From an uncultured Actinomycetes bacterium (GTDB lineage: Bacteria > Actinomycetota > Actinomycetes > Nanopelagicales > Nanopelagicaceae), in assembly GCA_903822425.1 (NCBI GenBank), contig CAIJOY010000040.1:1-49112 (forward strand): a stretch of 49,112 bases of DNA. The letters are read 5' to 3'. Below are positions 1-8,621 of this stretch, one piece after another. Each line of letters begins with the position of its first letter. Position 1 is the stretch's first letter. Below the pieces are notes generated by a model that was not told the origin of the DNA, made no database searches, and worked only from the letters and a program-made list of their open reading frames with translations. The translations under genes were made by a program, and so were the position numbers.

Positions 1-1
1 A

Positions 2-601
2 GGAGCCGCACTAGCTCTTAAGGCTCTGTGGTCGAGTCGTTATCTTGATTCGCTACCTGATGGCTGGGCCCTACTCACGATTATGGCAGCCCTTCTTATC
101 GGCGGTTTTCTCGGGTCAGTGGCAAAATTAGAAGATCGCTTAGAACGCTTTGGCGAAAACTTACGCAGACGATTTGGCGCGTCTTCGGAAAGCACTTTCG
201 TGCAAGGCTTCGTTTCGGCATCATTGCTTTTTGCGATAGGTCCTCTCGCTATTTTGGGAAGCATTAGCGACGGTATGGGTACGGGAATAGACCAATTGCT
301 TCTGAAAAGTTCTCTGGATTTTTTTGCAGCCACAGCTTTTGCTGCATCATTAGGGTGGGGTGTTGCGGTCTCTGCTATACCGGTAGGGATTTACCAGGCT
401 TTTTGGACAGTTATCGGTATCGCTTTAGGAAATGTTCTCGCCGGATACCAAGTGGATGCGATGACGATAACTGGAGGAGTTCTGCTGATATGTATTGGCT
501 TAAAGCTGTTAAAAGTCAAAGATATTGCGGTGGGCAACTTGCTACCAGCCCTTGCCGTAGCCCCTCTTTTGGCATGGGGACTACACACTTTCGCGATGTA
601 A
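2..601 (+). CDS. DUF554 family membrane protein (5' end outside window)
   Basis: The frame is open from base 2, so the gene enters from the left edge; an internal ATG at 83 is not the real start. The 199 residues in view carry several hydrophobic segments and end in a Leu/Ala-rich helix. The glycine-rich membrane segments (AALLIGGFLGS), the amphipathic stretch with KLEDRLERFGE, and the order of later segments (FVSASLLFAIGPLAILGSISDG, split here around GPLAI) match DUF554, a family of uncharacterised inner-membrane proteins of about 230 residues. Function is unknown; a transport role is only a guess. It ends 37 bp before a convergent alcohol dehydrogenase gene with no hairpin between them. Confidence 0.75.
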   Translation, partial: GAALALKALWSSRYLDSLPDGWALLTIMAALLIGGFLGSVAKLEDRLERFGENLRRRFGASSESTFVQGFVSASLLFAIGPLAILGSISDGMGTGIDQLLLKSSLDFFAATAFAASLGWGVAVSAIPVGIYQAFWTVIGIALGNVLAGYQVDAMTITGGVLLICIGLKLLKVKDIAVGNLLPALAVAPLLAWGLHTFAM

Positions 602-638
602 CTGCGGAGCAAAATACGCGCTATAGAACCAATTGCAT

Positions 639-1679
639 CTAAAACGTTGCTCCATCAATCACAAAACGATATTTCACATCACTGGCTACAGTGCGGTCAT
701 ACGCTGTGTTTACGTAATCAGCTTTGATTACTTCAACATCGCTGACAATGTTGTGAAGTCCGCAGAAATCAAGCATTTCTTGGGTCTGTGGAATTCCGCC
801 GATCATGGAGCCCGAAAGGGAACGACGAGCATCCAGGAGTGAACCCACATTCACGGCGTAAGGTTTGCCAGGGAGCCCAATGACTACCAATGTCCCATCG
901 AGTGTGAGAAGTTCTAAGTATTTGTTGATGTCGAGTTCTGCTGAGACCGTATTAAGGATCAAATCGAAAGTGCGCGCCAACGGCTTTAAGGAATTAATAT
1001 CTTTAGTCACAACAAAATCATCAGCGCCCATAGCTCGGGCATCTGCCTCTTTTTCCGGTGAGTGAGAAAACACTGTCACGTGCGCACCTAGGGCGTGCGC
1101 GAATTTCACGCCCATATGTCCCAAGCCTCCCAGTCCCATCACGCCCACCCGAGTACCAGCTTGAGCACCCCAATGTTTCAAAGGTGAGAAAAGAGTGATA
1201 CCGGCGCATAACAACGGAGCAACTCCCGCCATATCCAAATTCTCTGGGACATGTACTGCGTAATCTTCGTTGATGACAAAAGTATCTGAATAGCCTCCAA
1301 AAGCGACCGTTTTTCCGTCGCGTTCCAATGTGTTGTATGTGCCTGTCATGCCTTCGATGCAATATTGCTGTAAACCGGCTTTGCAATGTATACATTCTCG
1401 ACAGGAATCGACGAATACACCGACACCTATTCTCTCACCTACGCGAAACTTGGTAACCGCTGTTCCAATTTCACGGACGATGCCAACAATTTCATGACCA
1501 GGGACCATGGGAAATATTGCCGGGCCCCACTCTTCTCGCGCTTGGTGAATATCAGAGTGGCAAATACCAGCGTATGCAATATCCAGAGCGACATCGTTTG
1601 CGCCTAATGTGCGCCGCGTAAATTCGAAAAATTCCAAAGGCGCTTTTGCTGCTGTAACTGCTAAGCCACGTGATTGCAT
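639..1679 (-). CDS. Zinc-dependent NAD(P) alcohol dehydrogenase, CAD/YahK type
   Basis: 346 residues, full length for the medium-chain dehydrogenase superfamily. Catalytic zinc ligands are visible as C40-H41, H62-E63 in GHE, and C158. The structural zinc lobe has four cysteines, C93, C96, C99 and C107. The Rossmann motif GLGGLGHMG starts at about residue 182 and is followed by an SHS-type loop that usually goes with NADPH. The family (YahK, AdhC, cinnamyl-alcohol dehydrogenase-like) reduces aldehydes to alcohols in the cytoplasm; the physiological substrate cannot be read from sequence. A GGAG lies about 7 nt before the ATG. It follows tdk on the same strand after 32 bp. Confidence 0.88.
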   Translation of the reverse strand: MQSRGLAVTAAKAPLEFFEFTRRTLGANDVALDIAYAGICHSDIHQAREEWGPAIFPMVPGHEIVGIVREIGTAVTKFRVGERIGVGVFVDSCRECIHCKAGLQQYCIEGMTGTYNTLERDGKTVAFGGYSDTFVINEDYAVHVPENLDMAGVAPLLCAGITLFSPLKHWGAQAGTRVGVMGLGGLGHMGVKFAHALGAHVTVFSHSPEKEADARAMGADDFVVTKDINSLKPLARTFDLILNTVSAELDINKYLELLTLDGTLVVIGLPGKPYAVNVGSLLDARRSLSGSMIGGIPQTQEMLDFCGLHNIVSDVEVIKADYVNTAYDRTVASDVKYRFVIDGATF

Positions 1680-1711
1680 TGTTGTGCTCCGTTTGATTCT
1701 AGAAAGGGATA

Positions 1712-2356
1712 TTAGATCTGGAAGGGTAGTGGGTCAGATGAGGTGTGTGCAGCGCCAGATGCCCGGGCCGTTACCTGTCGCATGTGATGACGACGACATA
1801 AAACCTCATACGCCACCTCTTGGGCAGGGGCTACATCTCCGACGACCACTTGCTCACCTTCAGTGACCATGGTTCCGCCTATCGTTCGAGCATTGTGCGT
1901 AGCTCTGGCCCCACACCAACACAGGGCTTCAACTTGGAGTGTGTTCACACGGTCGGCGAGTTCCACTAAGCGAGCCGAGCCAGGGAAAAGCTTGGTGCGA
2001 AAGTCACTGAGAATGCCAAAGGCGAAGACGTCGATACCTAATCCATCAGCAATCTTGGCCAATTGTTCAATTTGTTCTGGTTCATAGAACTGAGCTTCAT
2101 CGCAAATGACGTAATCAACACGATGTCCCATGGAAAGTTGATCCACCACATATTTGTGAATGTCTAAATGCGGATCGACTTCCAAAGCCTCTCGCTGTAA
2201 TCCCAGACGTGAAGAAATTAGACCTGTTCCAGCGCGGTCTTTGCTCGTAAAAATCAACCCGGTTCTACCGCGGCTTTGATGATTGTGTGCAGTTTGTAGC
2301 GCAAGAGTGGATTTACCGCTATCCATTGTGCCGCAGTAATATATCAATTCCGCCAT
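1712..2356 (-). CDS. tdk: Thymidine kinase (type II)
   Basis: Phosphorylates thymidine to dTMP with ATP in the pyrimidine salvage pathway. The P-loop GTMDSGKS is at residues 9-16, the DEAQF motif follows, and the lasso/zinc region has CWCGARATHNART and CRRHH, all typical of the TK1-like tetrameric kinases. 214 residues is the usual length. I chose the ATG at 2356 because AAGG lies 9 nt upstream and the protein then begins MAELIYYCG as in the family; longer forms in this frame run into the acyltransferase gene. It starts 25 bp after that gene stops and is probably co-transcribed with apt and the acyltransferase, which would place purine and pyrimidine salvage together. Confidence 0.92.
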   Translation of the reverse strand: MAELIYYCGTMDSGKSTLALQTAHNHQSRGRTGLIFTSKDRAGTGLISSRLGLQREALEVDPHLDIHKYVVDQLSMGHRVDYVICDEAQFYEPEQIEQLAKIADGLGIDVFAFGILSDFRTKLFPGSARLVELADRVNTLQVEALCWCGARATHNARTIGGTMVTEGEQVVVGDVAPAQEVAYEVLCRRHHMRQVTARASGAAHTSSDPLPFQI

Positions 2357-2381
2357 GGTGCGCATCCTTGCATGAATTGGA

Positions 2382-4259
2382 TCATAAGACACCAAAGTGT
2401 TGTAGTTGGGCAAGCAGGTCCGGAGCCAATGCGATCGCGATATCAACTGAAAGGTGAGAGGCATCACGGTAGGCAACTAAGCCATCGACTATGGCTGGAC
2501 ATTTTTTAGTGCATAACCAGCTAGTCGGGTTTATCTTTTCGAATCCACCACCCACTGTCGCAACGGAAGGTTCGGAAGTGTCACACTGTTTTCCCGCTTT
2601 TGCAGCAAGACAAGAAGGAATGTCGCGTAATGGATGTGGAGTGTCTGTAATGTATATCAAATGATCAGAAGCACCCTGCAGAGAATGAAATGTTCTGGCT
2701 TGCCCGTCATTCCACCATGTGTTGCGAGAATTGTAACCTGGAGGTACCGAATAATATTGATATCCGCTCAGGATTACAGCCTGTGGATGTATGGCAGCGA
2801 TTCTGGCTAAGGAGTTGATTCGCCATTGATTGCAGTCCTTGATCTTAAAGGCACCACGATCGGTTCGTGCTACATCTGCCGAGGGACAAGCCGATTTGGT
2901 AAGTGAAACTAATTTAAAATGATTACTCATAGCCAATGCATTTAAAGTTGGGAACCATTGGGCTGCATGAGAGTCACCATATAACACGATAGTTTTTGCA
3001 CTTGTAAGGTCACCATACTCACATATAGATGAGGTGTCCTCGCCATAGTTCACATGACAACCATCTGAATAAACCAATGGCTTGCGTGTGACCTCAACGA
3101 GGGAAAATGTTTTAAGCACAGGTTTGGGTGCAGATGCTGTTGCGGCTGTTTCGATCACAATGGTATTACTGGCGCTAGCACTAATTCCTGATCCAAGAAG
3201 AACGCTGAGGCCTGTAATGAGAAGCGCACCAGTCACAATTTTGCGATTCGAAGTTATGACGTTTCTTCGCAATGGATCTTCGATGAATCTATGAGTCAAA
3301 TCTGCCAAAACAACTGTGATTGCGATACAGATAACTCTTTCATAGAGGTGAAGCGGGCGACCCAATACTTCACTGGGAACAACCAGAACGGGCCAATGCC
3401 AAAGATAGAGCGGGTAGGAAATTGCTCCTAACCATTGACTAATGCGTGAATTTGCCAAGTCATTCAATAGTGGCGGCCATGACTGTATTGAAGAAATTAA
3501 CAAACAGATTCCCACTACCGGAGCCAGCGCTGCAATACCGGGAAAAGGAGTTGAAGAATCAAATCGCCAACTTGAGTAGATGACGCACGCGACACCTACC
3601 CACGCAAACAATTTATTTTTAAGGCCAGTCTTAGGGGAGAGGCAGATCAGCGCTCCTAGACCCAATTCCCATGCCCGCGTAGGAAGGGAGTAGAAAGCCC
3701 AAATAGGAGCATGTGTTGTTTCGTAGAGAGAAAAAAGAAATGACCCGCACGTAGATAGTAGAACTCCTTTGAGGATTGCGTTTTTAGATTTCATACGAGA
3801 AAGAGCGAAGATGAACAATGGCCAAATGAGGTAGAACTGCTCTTCCACCGCCAACGACCAATAATGAATGACAGGGGAAGGCGTGGCGTTCAGGTTTTGA
3901 TAATCGTTTTGCCACCAAGCAAATAGATAATTTGAAATGTAGAGGCTTGCGGCGATTACATCTCGTCCGATTGATCCCCGAGTGTTTGCTGGAAGGAAAA
4001 TCCAAGCTGCAAACCCAGTAGAGATGAGAACCACGGCCGATGACGGCAATAATCGTTTAGAACGTCGAATGTAAAATTTCTTAAAATTGACCGTGCCGGT
4101 TTTTGTAATTTCCCGTGTAAGTAAACCAGTGATCAAATACCCAGAAATAACGTAGAAAATATCCACACCGACAAATCCGCCTCCCAGTAAACGTGCGTGA
4201 AATAGTATGACGACGATTGCGGCGAAAGCACGAAGTCCTTGTATCTGCGTGATGCGCAT
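2382..4259 (-). CDS. Acyltransferase 3 / SGNH-domain membrane acyltransferase (OafA/YrhL-like)
   Basis: 625 residues in two parts. Residues 1 to about 370 form the multispanning acyltransferase-3 domain, with the N-terminal IQGLRAFAAIVVILFHA and GGFVGVDIFYVISGYLIT motifs and the YWSLAVEEQFYL motif. The C-terminal part is an extracytoplasmic SGNH esterase-like domain, with GDSH at 428-431 and a DASH motif at 599-602 supplying the Asp and His. Such proteins O-acylate cell-surface glycans or peptidoglycan. The start is 2 bp after the apt stop, so translation is probably coupled. Its place between two nucleotide-salvage genes has no obvious functional reason; surface-modification genes are often gained or shuffled. 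Confidence 0.88.
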   Translation of the reverse strand: MRITQIQGLRAFAAIVVILFHARLLGGGFVGVDIFYVISGYLITGLLTREITKTGTVNFKKFYIRRSKRLLPSSAVVLISTGFAAWIFLPANTRGSIGRDVIAASLYISNYLFAWWQNDYQNLNATPSPVIHYWSLAVEEQFYLIWPLFIFALSRMKSKNAILKGVLLSTCGSFLFSLYETTHAPIWAFYSLPTRAWELGLGALICLSPKTGLKNKLFAWVGVACVIYSSWRFDSSTPFPGIAALAPVVGICLLISSIQSWPPLLNDLANSRISQWLGAISYPLYLWHWPVLVVPSEVLGRPLHLYERVICIAITVVLADLTHRFIEDPLRRNVITSNRKIVTGALLITGLSVLLGSGISASASNTIVIETAATASAPKPVLKTFSLVEVTRKPLVYSDGCHVNYGEDTSSICEYGDLTSAKTIVLYGDSHAAQWFPTLNALAMSNHFKLVSLTKSACPSADVARTDRGAFKIKDCNQWRINSLARIAAIHPQAVILSGYQYYSVPPGYNSRNTWWNDGQARTFHSLQGASDHLIYITDTPHPLRDIPSCLAAKAGKQCDTSEPSVATVGGGFEKINPTSWLCTKKCPAIVDGLVAYRDASHLSVDIAIALAPDLLAQLQHFGVL

Positions 4260-4261
4260 CG

Positions 4262-4789
4262 TTAGATAACCTTCAAGGCTCGGATGGTGATCTTTGGAAA
4301 CAAAGATTCCAAGTGTTTGCGGCCACCTAGATAACTTAACTCCAGCAAAACAATCACCAGGTCAACCACACCTCCGCAGCGATGTACTAATTCAATGGCT
4401 GCTTCAATAGTCCCACCCGTGGCCAAGACATCGTCCATCACTAATACCCGGGCATTGGGTAGGATGGCATCACTGTGGATCTCTAAAGCGTCATTTCCGT
4501 ATTCAAGATTGTAATTTTGCGAATAAGTATTGTGAGGTAGTTTGCCTGCTTTGCGAATGGGAATAAATCCCAGCCCTGTAGCTTGAGAATATGCAGCAGC
4601 TAAAATAAATCCGCGTGCTTCTATTCCTGCAATAAGGTCAGAGTCATGAGGGAAAGATTGGAAAGCTTCGACTAAGCAAGACAGACCTTCGGGGTGTGCC
4701 AGAAGCGGAGTTATGTCATAAAAATTAATTCCATGAGATGGGAAATCCGGAATATCACGTATGAGAGTCAACGCATCCTCTAGCTTCAA
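4262..4789 (-). CDS. apt: Adenine phosphoribosyltransferase
   Basis: Converts adenine and PRPP to AMP. The PRPP-binding motif VLVMDDVLATGGT lies at about residues 115-127 with the acidic pair D119-D120. The N-terminal IRDIPDFP...GINFYDITPLL is characteristic of Apt, and 175 residues is typical. The start codon is TTG, supported by GGAGG 4 nt upstream and by alignment of the N-terminus with the family. Actinobacterial apt often neighbours relA and secD/secF, but here it lies directly downstream of tRNA-Leu, in the order tRNA, apt, acyltransferase, tdk. Confidence 0.92.
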   Translation of the reverse strand: MKLEDALTLIRDIPDFPSHGINFYDITPLLAHPEGLSCLVEAFQSFPHDSDLIAGIEARGFILAAAYSQATGLGFIPIRKAGKLPHNTYSQNYNLEYGNDALEIHSDAILPNARVLVMDDVLATGGTIEAAIELVHRCGGVVDLVIVLLELSYLGGRKHLESLFPKITIRALKVI

Positions 4790-4826
4790 ACTACCTCCAC
4801 CGAGTTACTGCAGGGCTGGCTCTATG

Positions 4827-4910
4827 TGTCCGAGAGGGGACTTGAACCCCTAATCCCTTGCGGGAACTAACACCTCAAGCTAGCGCGTCTGCCAATTCCG
4901 CCACCCGGAC
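4827..4910 (-). tRNA. tRNA-Leu (anticodon GAG)
   Basis: Folds by eye into a class II tRNA. The acceptor stem GTCCGGG pairs with CTCGGAC with one G-U. The D-arm holds GGTGGCGGAATTGG. The anticodon stem CTAGC/GTTAG encloses the loop TTGAGGT with anticodon GAG. There is a long variable arm closed by TTCCCG/CGGGA, and a T-arm GGGGTTCAAGTCCCC. The discriminator base is A and CCA is not encoded, so a CCA-adding enzyme is required. The anticodon reads CUC and CUU codons. Confidence 0.95.
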
Positions 4911-4922
4911 GAGTGAGGGGTA

Positions 4923-4951
4923 ACGATAGCAACCAGAGGGGTTTGAGACAA
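4923..4951 (-). promoter_or_regulatory. Candidate sigma-70 promoter for tRNA-Leu
   Basis: On the minus strand, TTGTCT (4951-4946) and TATCGT (4928-4923) are separated by 17 nt. The predicted start lies about 5 nt before the mature tRNA 5' end at 4910. This is by inspection only; the -10 has three consensus bases. Confidence 0.45.
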
Positions 4952-5010
4952 AGTGAGGGCATCTATGCGCCTTTGGTGCACATCCACGGCGAATCCGAGA
5001 CAATAGCGTC

Positions 5011-6339
5011 ATGACACAACACGCTACTACCGGGCAATCCACTACAGAATTAGAAACTGATTGCATCACTCTTTGTCGAGAAATGATTCGTATTCCAAGC
5101 GTCAATTTTGGAGATGGCAAGGGCGATGAAAAGGAAATTGCCGAATACATTGTTTCCAAACTTCACGAAGTTGGTATTGAATCAAAAATTTACGAATCAG
5201 CACCTGGACGTTGCAATGTTGTTGCCAATATCCCCGGGATTAATACTCAGCGCGCCGGGTTAGTTCTCCATGGGCATATAGATGTGGTCCCGGCTGATGC
5301 TGCTGATTGGCAAGTAGACCCATTTGGAGCCGAGATTCGTGATGGAATGATTTGGGGTCGAGGCGCACTCGATATGAAAAATATGGACGCAATGATGTTA
5401 GCCATTGTGCGTAAATGGGCACGCTCTGGCTACAAACCGCCAAGAAATATTGTTTTAGTTTTTTTCGGTGATGAAGAAGCTGGGAGTCTCTATGGTTCCC
5501 GCTGGATGGTGAAAAATCACCCAGAAGTTTTTGCTGGATGTTCAGAAGCTGTCTCCGAAGTTGGCGGTTTTTCCGTCACGGTCGGAGTCAACAAGCGCTT
5601 GTATCTTGTTGAAGCGGCTCAAAAAGGTATTCACTGGATGAAACTCACCGCACATGGTCGCGCAGGCCACGGATCTATGGTTAACAATGAAAATGCGGTT
5701 ACTGCATTAGCAGCAGCTGTAGCCAAAATTGGATCTTACGTGTGGCCACAGCGTTATACAAAGACAGTGAAAGTGTTCTTCCGTAAAGTGGCAGAAACAA
5801 CTGGAAAACCATATGACGAAGCGGATTTACGTCCGTTGTTGGCCGAGATTGGTTCAACAGCGCGCATGGTTGGGGCAACTCTGGCCAATTCGGCGAATCC
5901 AACAATGCTAGATGCCGGTTATAAAGCCAATGTGATCCCACAAAGTGCCAGTGCGGTTATCGACGGAAGATTCTTGCCAGGGTTTGAAGATGAACTTAAT
6001 GCAACTATTCGTCAAATTGTTGGGCCAGAGATCGAAATAGAGACGATCACGCGCGACATAGCTCTGGAGGTCGATTTCACAGGCGATTTAGTTGATGCCA
6101 TGTGTCATGCCTTGTTGGTAGGGGACCCCGAAGGCATACCTGTTCCTTACCTCATGTCCGGAGGAACAGATAATAAGGCGCTTTCTGAACTTGGAATTAT
6201 TGGTTATGGATTTTCACCTTTGCGCCTGCCACCGGAATTGGATTTCATGTCCTTGTTTCACGGTGTTGATGAGCGCGTCCCACTCGAAGGTTTGAAATTT
6301 GGAGTCAACGTTTTGGAGAATTTCTTAGAAAACTGTTAG
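5011..6339 (+). CDS. M20/M25/M40 family metallohydrolase (peptidase or deacylase)
   Basis: 442 residues. Metal-site motifs are in order: GHIDVVP with H89 and D91, GRGALDMKN with D121, and DEEAG with the catalytic Glu at 155-156. A dimerisation domain follows in the middle and the last metal histidine is probably in SLFHGVDE near the C-terminus. The family covers dipeptidases, succinyl-diaminopimelate desuccinylases and acetylornithine deacetylases; its actinobacterial members of this length are usually annotated as M20/M25/M40 hydrolases of unknown substrate. No Shine-Dalgarno is visible; GACAAT sits 6 nt before the ATG, which would fit a leaderless mRNA. Its TAG overlaps the TAA of the convergent aldo/keto reductase gene. 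Confidence 0.87.
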   Translation: MTQHATTGQSTTELETDCITLCREMIRIPSVNFGDGKGDEKEIAEYIVSKLHEVGIESKIYESAPGRCNVVANIPGINTQRAGLVLHGHIDVVPADAADWQVDPFGAEIRDGMIWGRGALDMKNMDAMMLAIVRKWARSGYKPPRNIVLVFFGDEEAGSLYGSRWMVKNHPEVFAGCSEAVSEVGGFSVTVGVNKRLYLVEAAQKGIHWMKLTAHGRAGHGSMVNNENAVTALAAAVAKIGSYVWPQRYTKTVKVFFRKVAETTGKPYDEADLRPLLAEIGSTARMVGATLANSANPTMLDAGYKANVIPQSASAVIDGRFLPGFEDELNATIRQIVGPEIEIETITRDIALEVDFTGDLVDAMCHALLVGDPEGIPVPYLMSGGTDNKALSELGIIGYGFSPLRLPPELDFMSLFHGVDERVPLEGLKFGVNVLENFLENC

Positions 6340-7289
6340 TTCAGCGGAGCAGATATTTCATCCAACACTGTTCGTACAATGTGGGGTAGAGATATTTCCT
6401 CTGATGTCAATATGCCACGTAACTGCGCGCCAGTTCTTGCACCAACAATTGCTGAAGTAACCGCGGGTGCATCGCGTACCCAAGCTAAAGCAACTTCTAA
6501 TGGTGAATAGCCCAATCCTTCTGCTGCCACGCAAACAGCTTCTACAATGCGTGAGCTTCGTTCATCTAGATAGGGATCAATGAAGGCTGCGAAATGGGCA
6601 CTTGCGCCCCGGGAGTCGCTAGGAGTGCCTTTGCGATATTTACCCGTGAGAACTCCGCGGCCTAGTGGTGACCAAGCAAGGAGTCCTACATTGAGTTCAG
6701 TAATGCAAGGAATCACTTCGGCTTCTATCCCGCGATTAAGTAGTGAATATTCACTTTGGATTGAAGCAATTGGCGCTTTGCCTGGAAAGCTATCTTGACG
6801 AGTGATCGCCCGTGCACTTTGCCAGCCCGAAAAATTCGATATTCCGACATAGCGTGCTTTTCCACTTGCATAGGCATAATCCAAAGCAGACAAGGTGTCA
6901 TCTAAAGGATTCGTGCTATCCCAAGTGTGAACTTGCCATAGATCTACGTAATCGCTTCCCAAACGGGTTAATGATTTGTCCAGTTCGGCTATGAGCGCAT
7001 GTCGCGAAGTGTTAACGACACGATCACCCGTGGCAAAAGAGATTCCAGCTTTCGTTGCAATGACAACTTCTTCACGTTTGAAAAGAGCACCTATTAAGCC
7101 ACCTATAACGCGTTCGGCATCACCATCTCCGTACACTGCAGCGGTATCTAAAAAATTTCCACCCGCATCAAGAAAAGCCCGACATTGATCGGCAGCTTCG
7201 TGTTCATCTGTGTCGCGCCCCCACGTCATTGTTCCTAAACCCAGTCGGGAAAGGGTGAGGCCACTTGTTCCCGCTCGACGAAGTTCCAT
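6336..7289 (-). CDS. Aldo/keto reductase
   Basis: 317 residues forming an (alpha/beta)8 barrel of the AKR superfamily. The catalytic tetrad is visible as D48, Y53, K80 and H121. The N-terminal RRAGTSGLTLSRLGLGTMTWG and the C-terminal VTSAIVGARTGAQL NADPH-binding stretch are typical. It reduces carbonyl compounds with NADPH; the substrate is unknown. It is transcribed divergently from the phosphatase gene with about 90 bp between the starts, where the promoters of both should lie. Its stop codon is interlocked with that of the M20 gene. Confidence 0.88.
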   Translation of the reverse strand: MELRRAGTSGLTLSRLGLGTMTWGRDTDEHEAADQCRAFLDAGGNFLDTAAVYGDGDAERVIGGLIGALFKREEVVIATKAGISFATGDRVVNTSRHALIAELDKSLTRLGSDYVDLWQVHTWDSTNPLDDTLSALDYAYASGKARYVGISNFSGWQSARAITRQDSFPGKAPIASIQSEYSLLNRGIEAEVIPCITELNVGLLAWSPLGRGVLTGKYRKGTPSDSRGASAHFAAFIDPYLDERSSRIVEAVCVAAEGLGYSPLEVALAWVRDAPAVTSAIVGARTGAQLRGILTSEEISLPHIVRTVLDEISAPLN

Positions 7290-7382
7290 GCTCTGACCTT
7301 AAAGGCAGGAAAGGCAAAATCCCGATAACCTACCCATCCGTGCTGTTGGTGCCGTAGATGAAATGTGAAGGATGGTGGGCCA

Positions 7383-8072
7383 GTGACTCTCGTTGTGTTG
7401 GTCAGACATGCTCATTCCACTGCTAATCAATCTGGCCTACTTGTCGGTCAGTTGCCGGGTGTGCATCTCTCTGTTAAAGGAATCGAACAAGCCGATTTGC
7501 TTTCTCAAAGACTCGGCAAGATCCCTGTAAAAACTTTGCGGGTGAGTCCACTTGAACGCTGCCATGAAACAATCGCGCCGTGGAAAACCGAATTTGGGGG
7601 GAAAGTTGCGTTAAATACGGATCCCGGTCTTTCGGAAATGGATTACGGCAGTTGGAGCGGAAGTAAACTGCGCACTCTGACGCGACGTCCATTATGGAAA
7701 ACTGTGCAAGCTCATCCTTCACGCGTCACTTTTCCTGACGGAGAATCCATGATGGCAATGCAGGCGCGGGCCTTAAAATCGGTGCACACCGCCCTTGAAG
7801 TAACCGGAAATGGTCACGTCCTCATGGTTTCTCATGGAGATGTACTCAAAGCAATCATCACAGGTTGTTTAGGATTGCATCTGGATGAATTGCAGCGATT
7901 CGTTGTGGATCCAGCATCAGTATCTGTTTTAGATTTTAGTTCCTCTAAGCCGCGATTATTACTCATGAACGATTCACGTTCACACATAAACGAACTACTC
8001 AATACCAAACATGGCAAAAGACTCCTGCTCGGTGGGGGAGCTGGGTTTAGTAAATCCCCGAGAAAACGCTAA
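7383..8072 (+). CDS. Histidine phosphatase family protein (MSMEG_4193-type)
   Basis: Phosphoglycerate-mutase-like phosphatase. The catalytic RHAHS motif is near the N-terminus, followed by SPLERCHET, an acidic E in GLSEMDYGSW, and a second His in VSHGDVLKAI. About 229 residues. I chose the GTG at 7383, with GAAGGA about 10 nt upstream, because family members begin just before the VLVRH strand; a GTG at 7365 in the same frame would add six residues. It is the first gene of the conserved set phosphatase, DUF3090, SCO1664-like, mshC. The substrate is unknown; a link to mycothiol synthesis is suggested only by the neighbourhood. Confidence 0.87.
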   Translation: MTLVVLVRHAHSTANQSGLLVGQLPGVHLSVKGIEQADLLSQRLGKIPVKTLRVSPLERCHETIAPWKTEFGGKVALNTDPGLSEMDYGSWSGSKLRTLTRRPLWKTVQAHPSRVTFPDGESMMAMQARALKSVHTALEVTGNGHVLMVSHGDVLKAIITGCLGLHLDELQRFVVDPASVSVLDFSSSKPRLLLMNDSRSHINELLNTKHGKRLLLGGGAGFSKSPRKR

Positions 8073-8075
8073 ACC

Positions 8076-8621
8076 ATGTCTCGAATTATTCATAGCTTCG
8101 ATCCAACCGAGGATTTTATCGTCGGTACTGTCGGAGAACCTGGCAACAGAACCTTTTTTCTTCAGGCGCAAAACGGAACGCGTTTAGTAAGTGTCGCACT
8201 TGAGAAAAGTCAGGTAGCAGGTATCTCTGAGCGTTTCGAATTTCTGCTGAAAGAATTTGGATTAGCTGGCGTTCTTAAAAGCACGCATTCGCAAAATATA
8301 TCTGCAGAACTCCACCAACCTCTTCTTGAGGAATTTCGCGTCGGAGTTATAGCTCTTTCCTGGCTGAGTGATCGCAATATGTTTTCTTTAACTCTGCAAG
8401 CAGTCTCCGAAGATGACGAAGAAAATGAAGAGATTCAAGACGATGATCTGCAAGAAGCCCCTGATTTGCTACGTATCGTGCTCACACCCAGCCAAGCAGC
8501 AAAGTTTTGCGTTGTGTCGGCCCTTGTAATGAGCGCGGGACGTTTGCCGTGCCCCTTTTGTGGGTTGCCTCTGGATCCACGCGGGCATCTATGTCCGAGG
8601 GCAAATGGTTATCGACGATAA
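8076..8621 (+). CDS. DUF3090 family protein
   Basis: 181 residues, starting 3 bp after the phosphatase gene. The N-terminal FDPTEDFIVGTVGEPGNRTFFLQA and the C-terminal zinc-ribbon-like CPFC...GHLCPR are hallmarks of DUF3090, found almost only in actinobacteria between a histidine phosphatase and an SCO1664-family protein upstream of mshC. The acidic stretch at about residues 110-125 (EDDEENEEIQDDD) is probably disordered. The biochemical role is unknown. The four C-terminal metal-ligand candidates suggest a structural zinc. Confidence 0.87.
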   Translation: MSRIIHSFDPTEDFIVGTVGEPGNRTFFLQAQNGTRLVSVALEKSQVAGISERFEFLLKEFGLAGVLKSTHSQNISAELHQPLLEEFRVGVIALSWLSDRNMFSLTLQAVSEDDEENEEIQDDDLQEAPDLLRIVLTPSQAAKFCVVSALVMSAGRLPCPFCGLPLDPRGHLCPRANGYRR

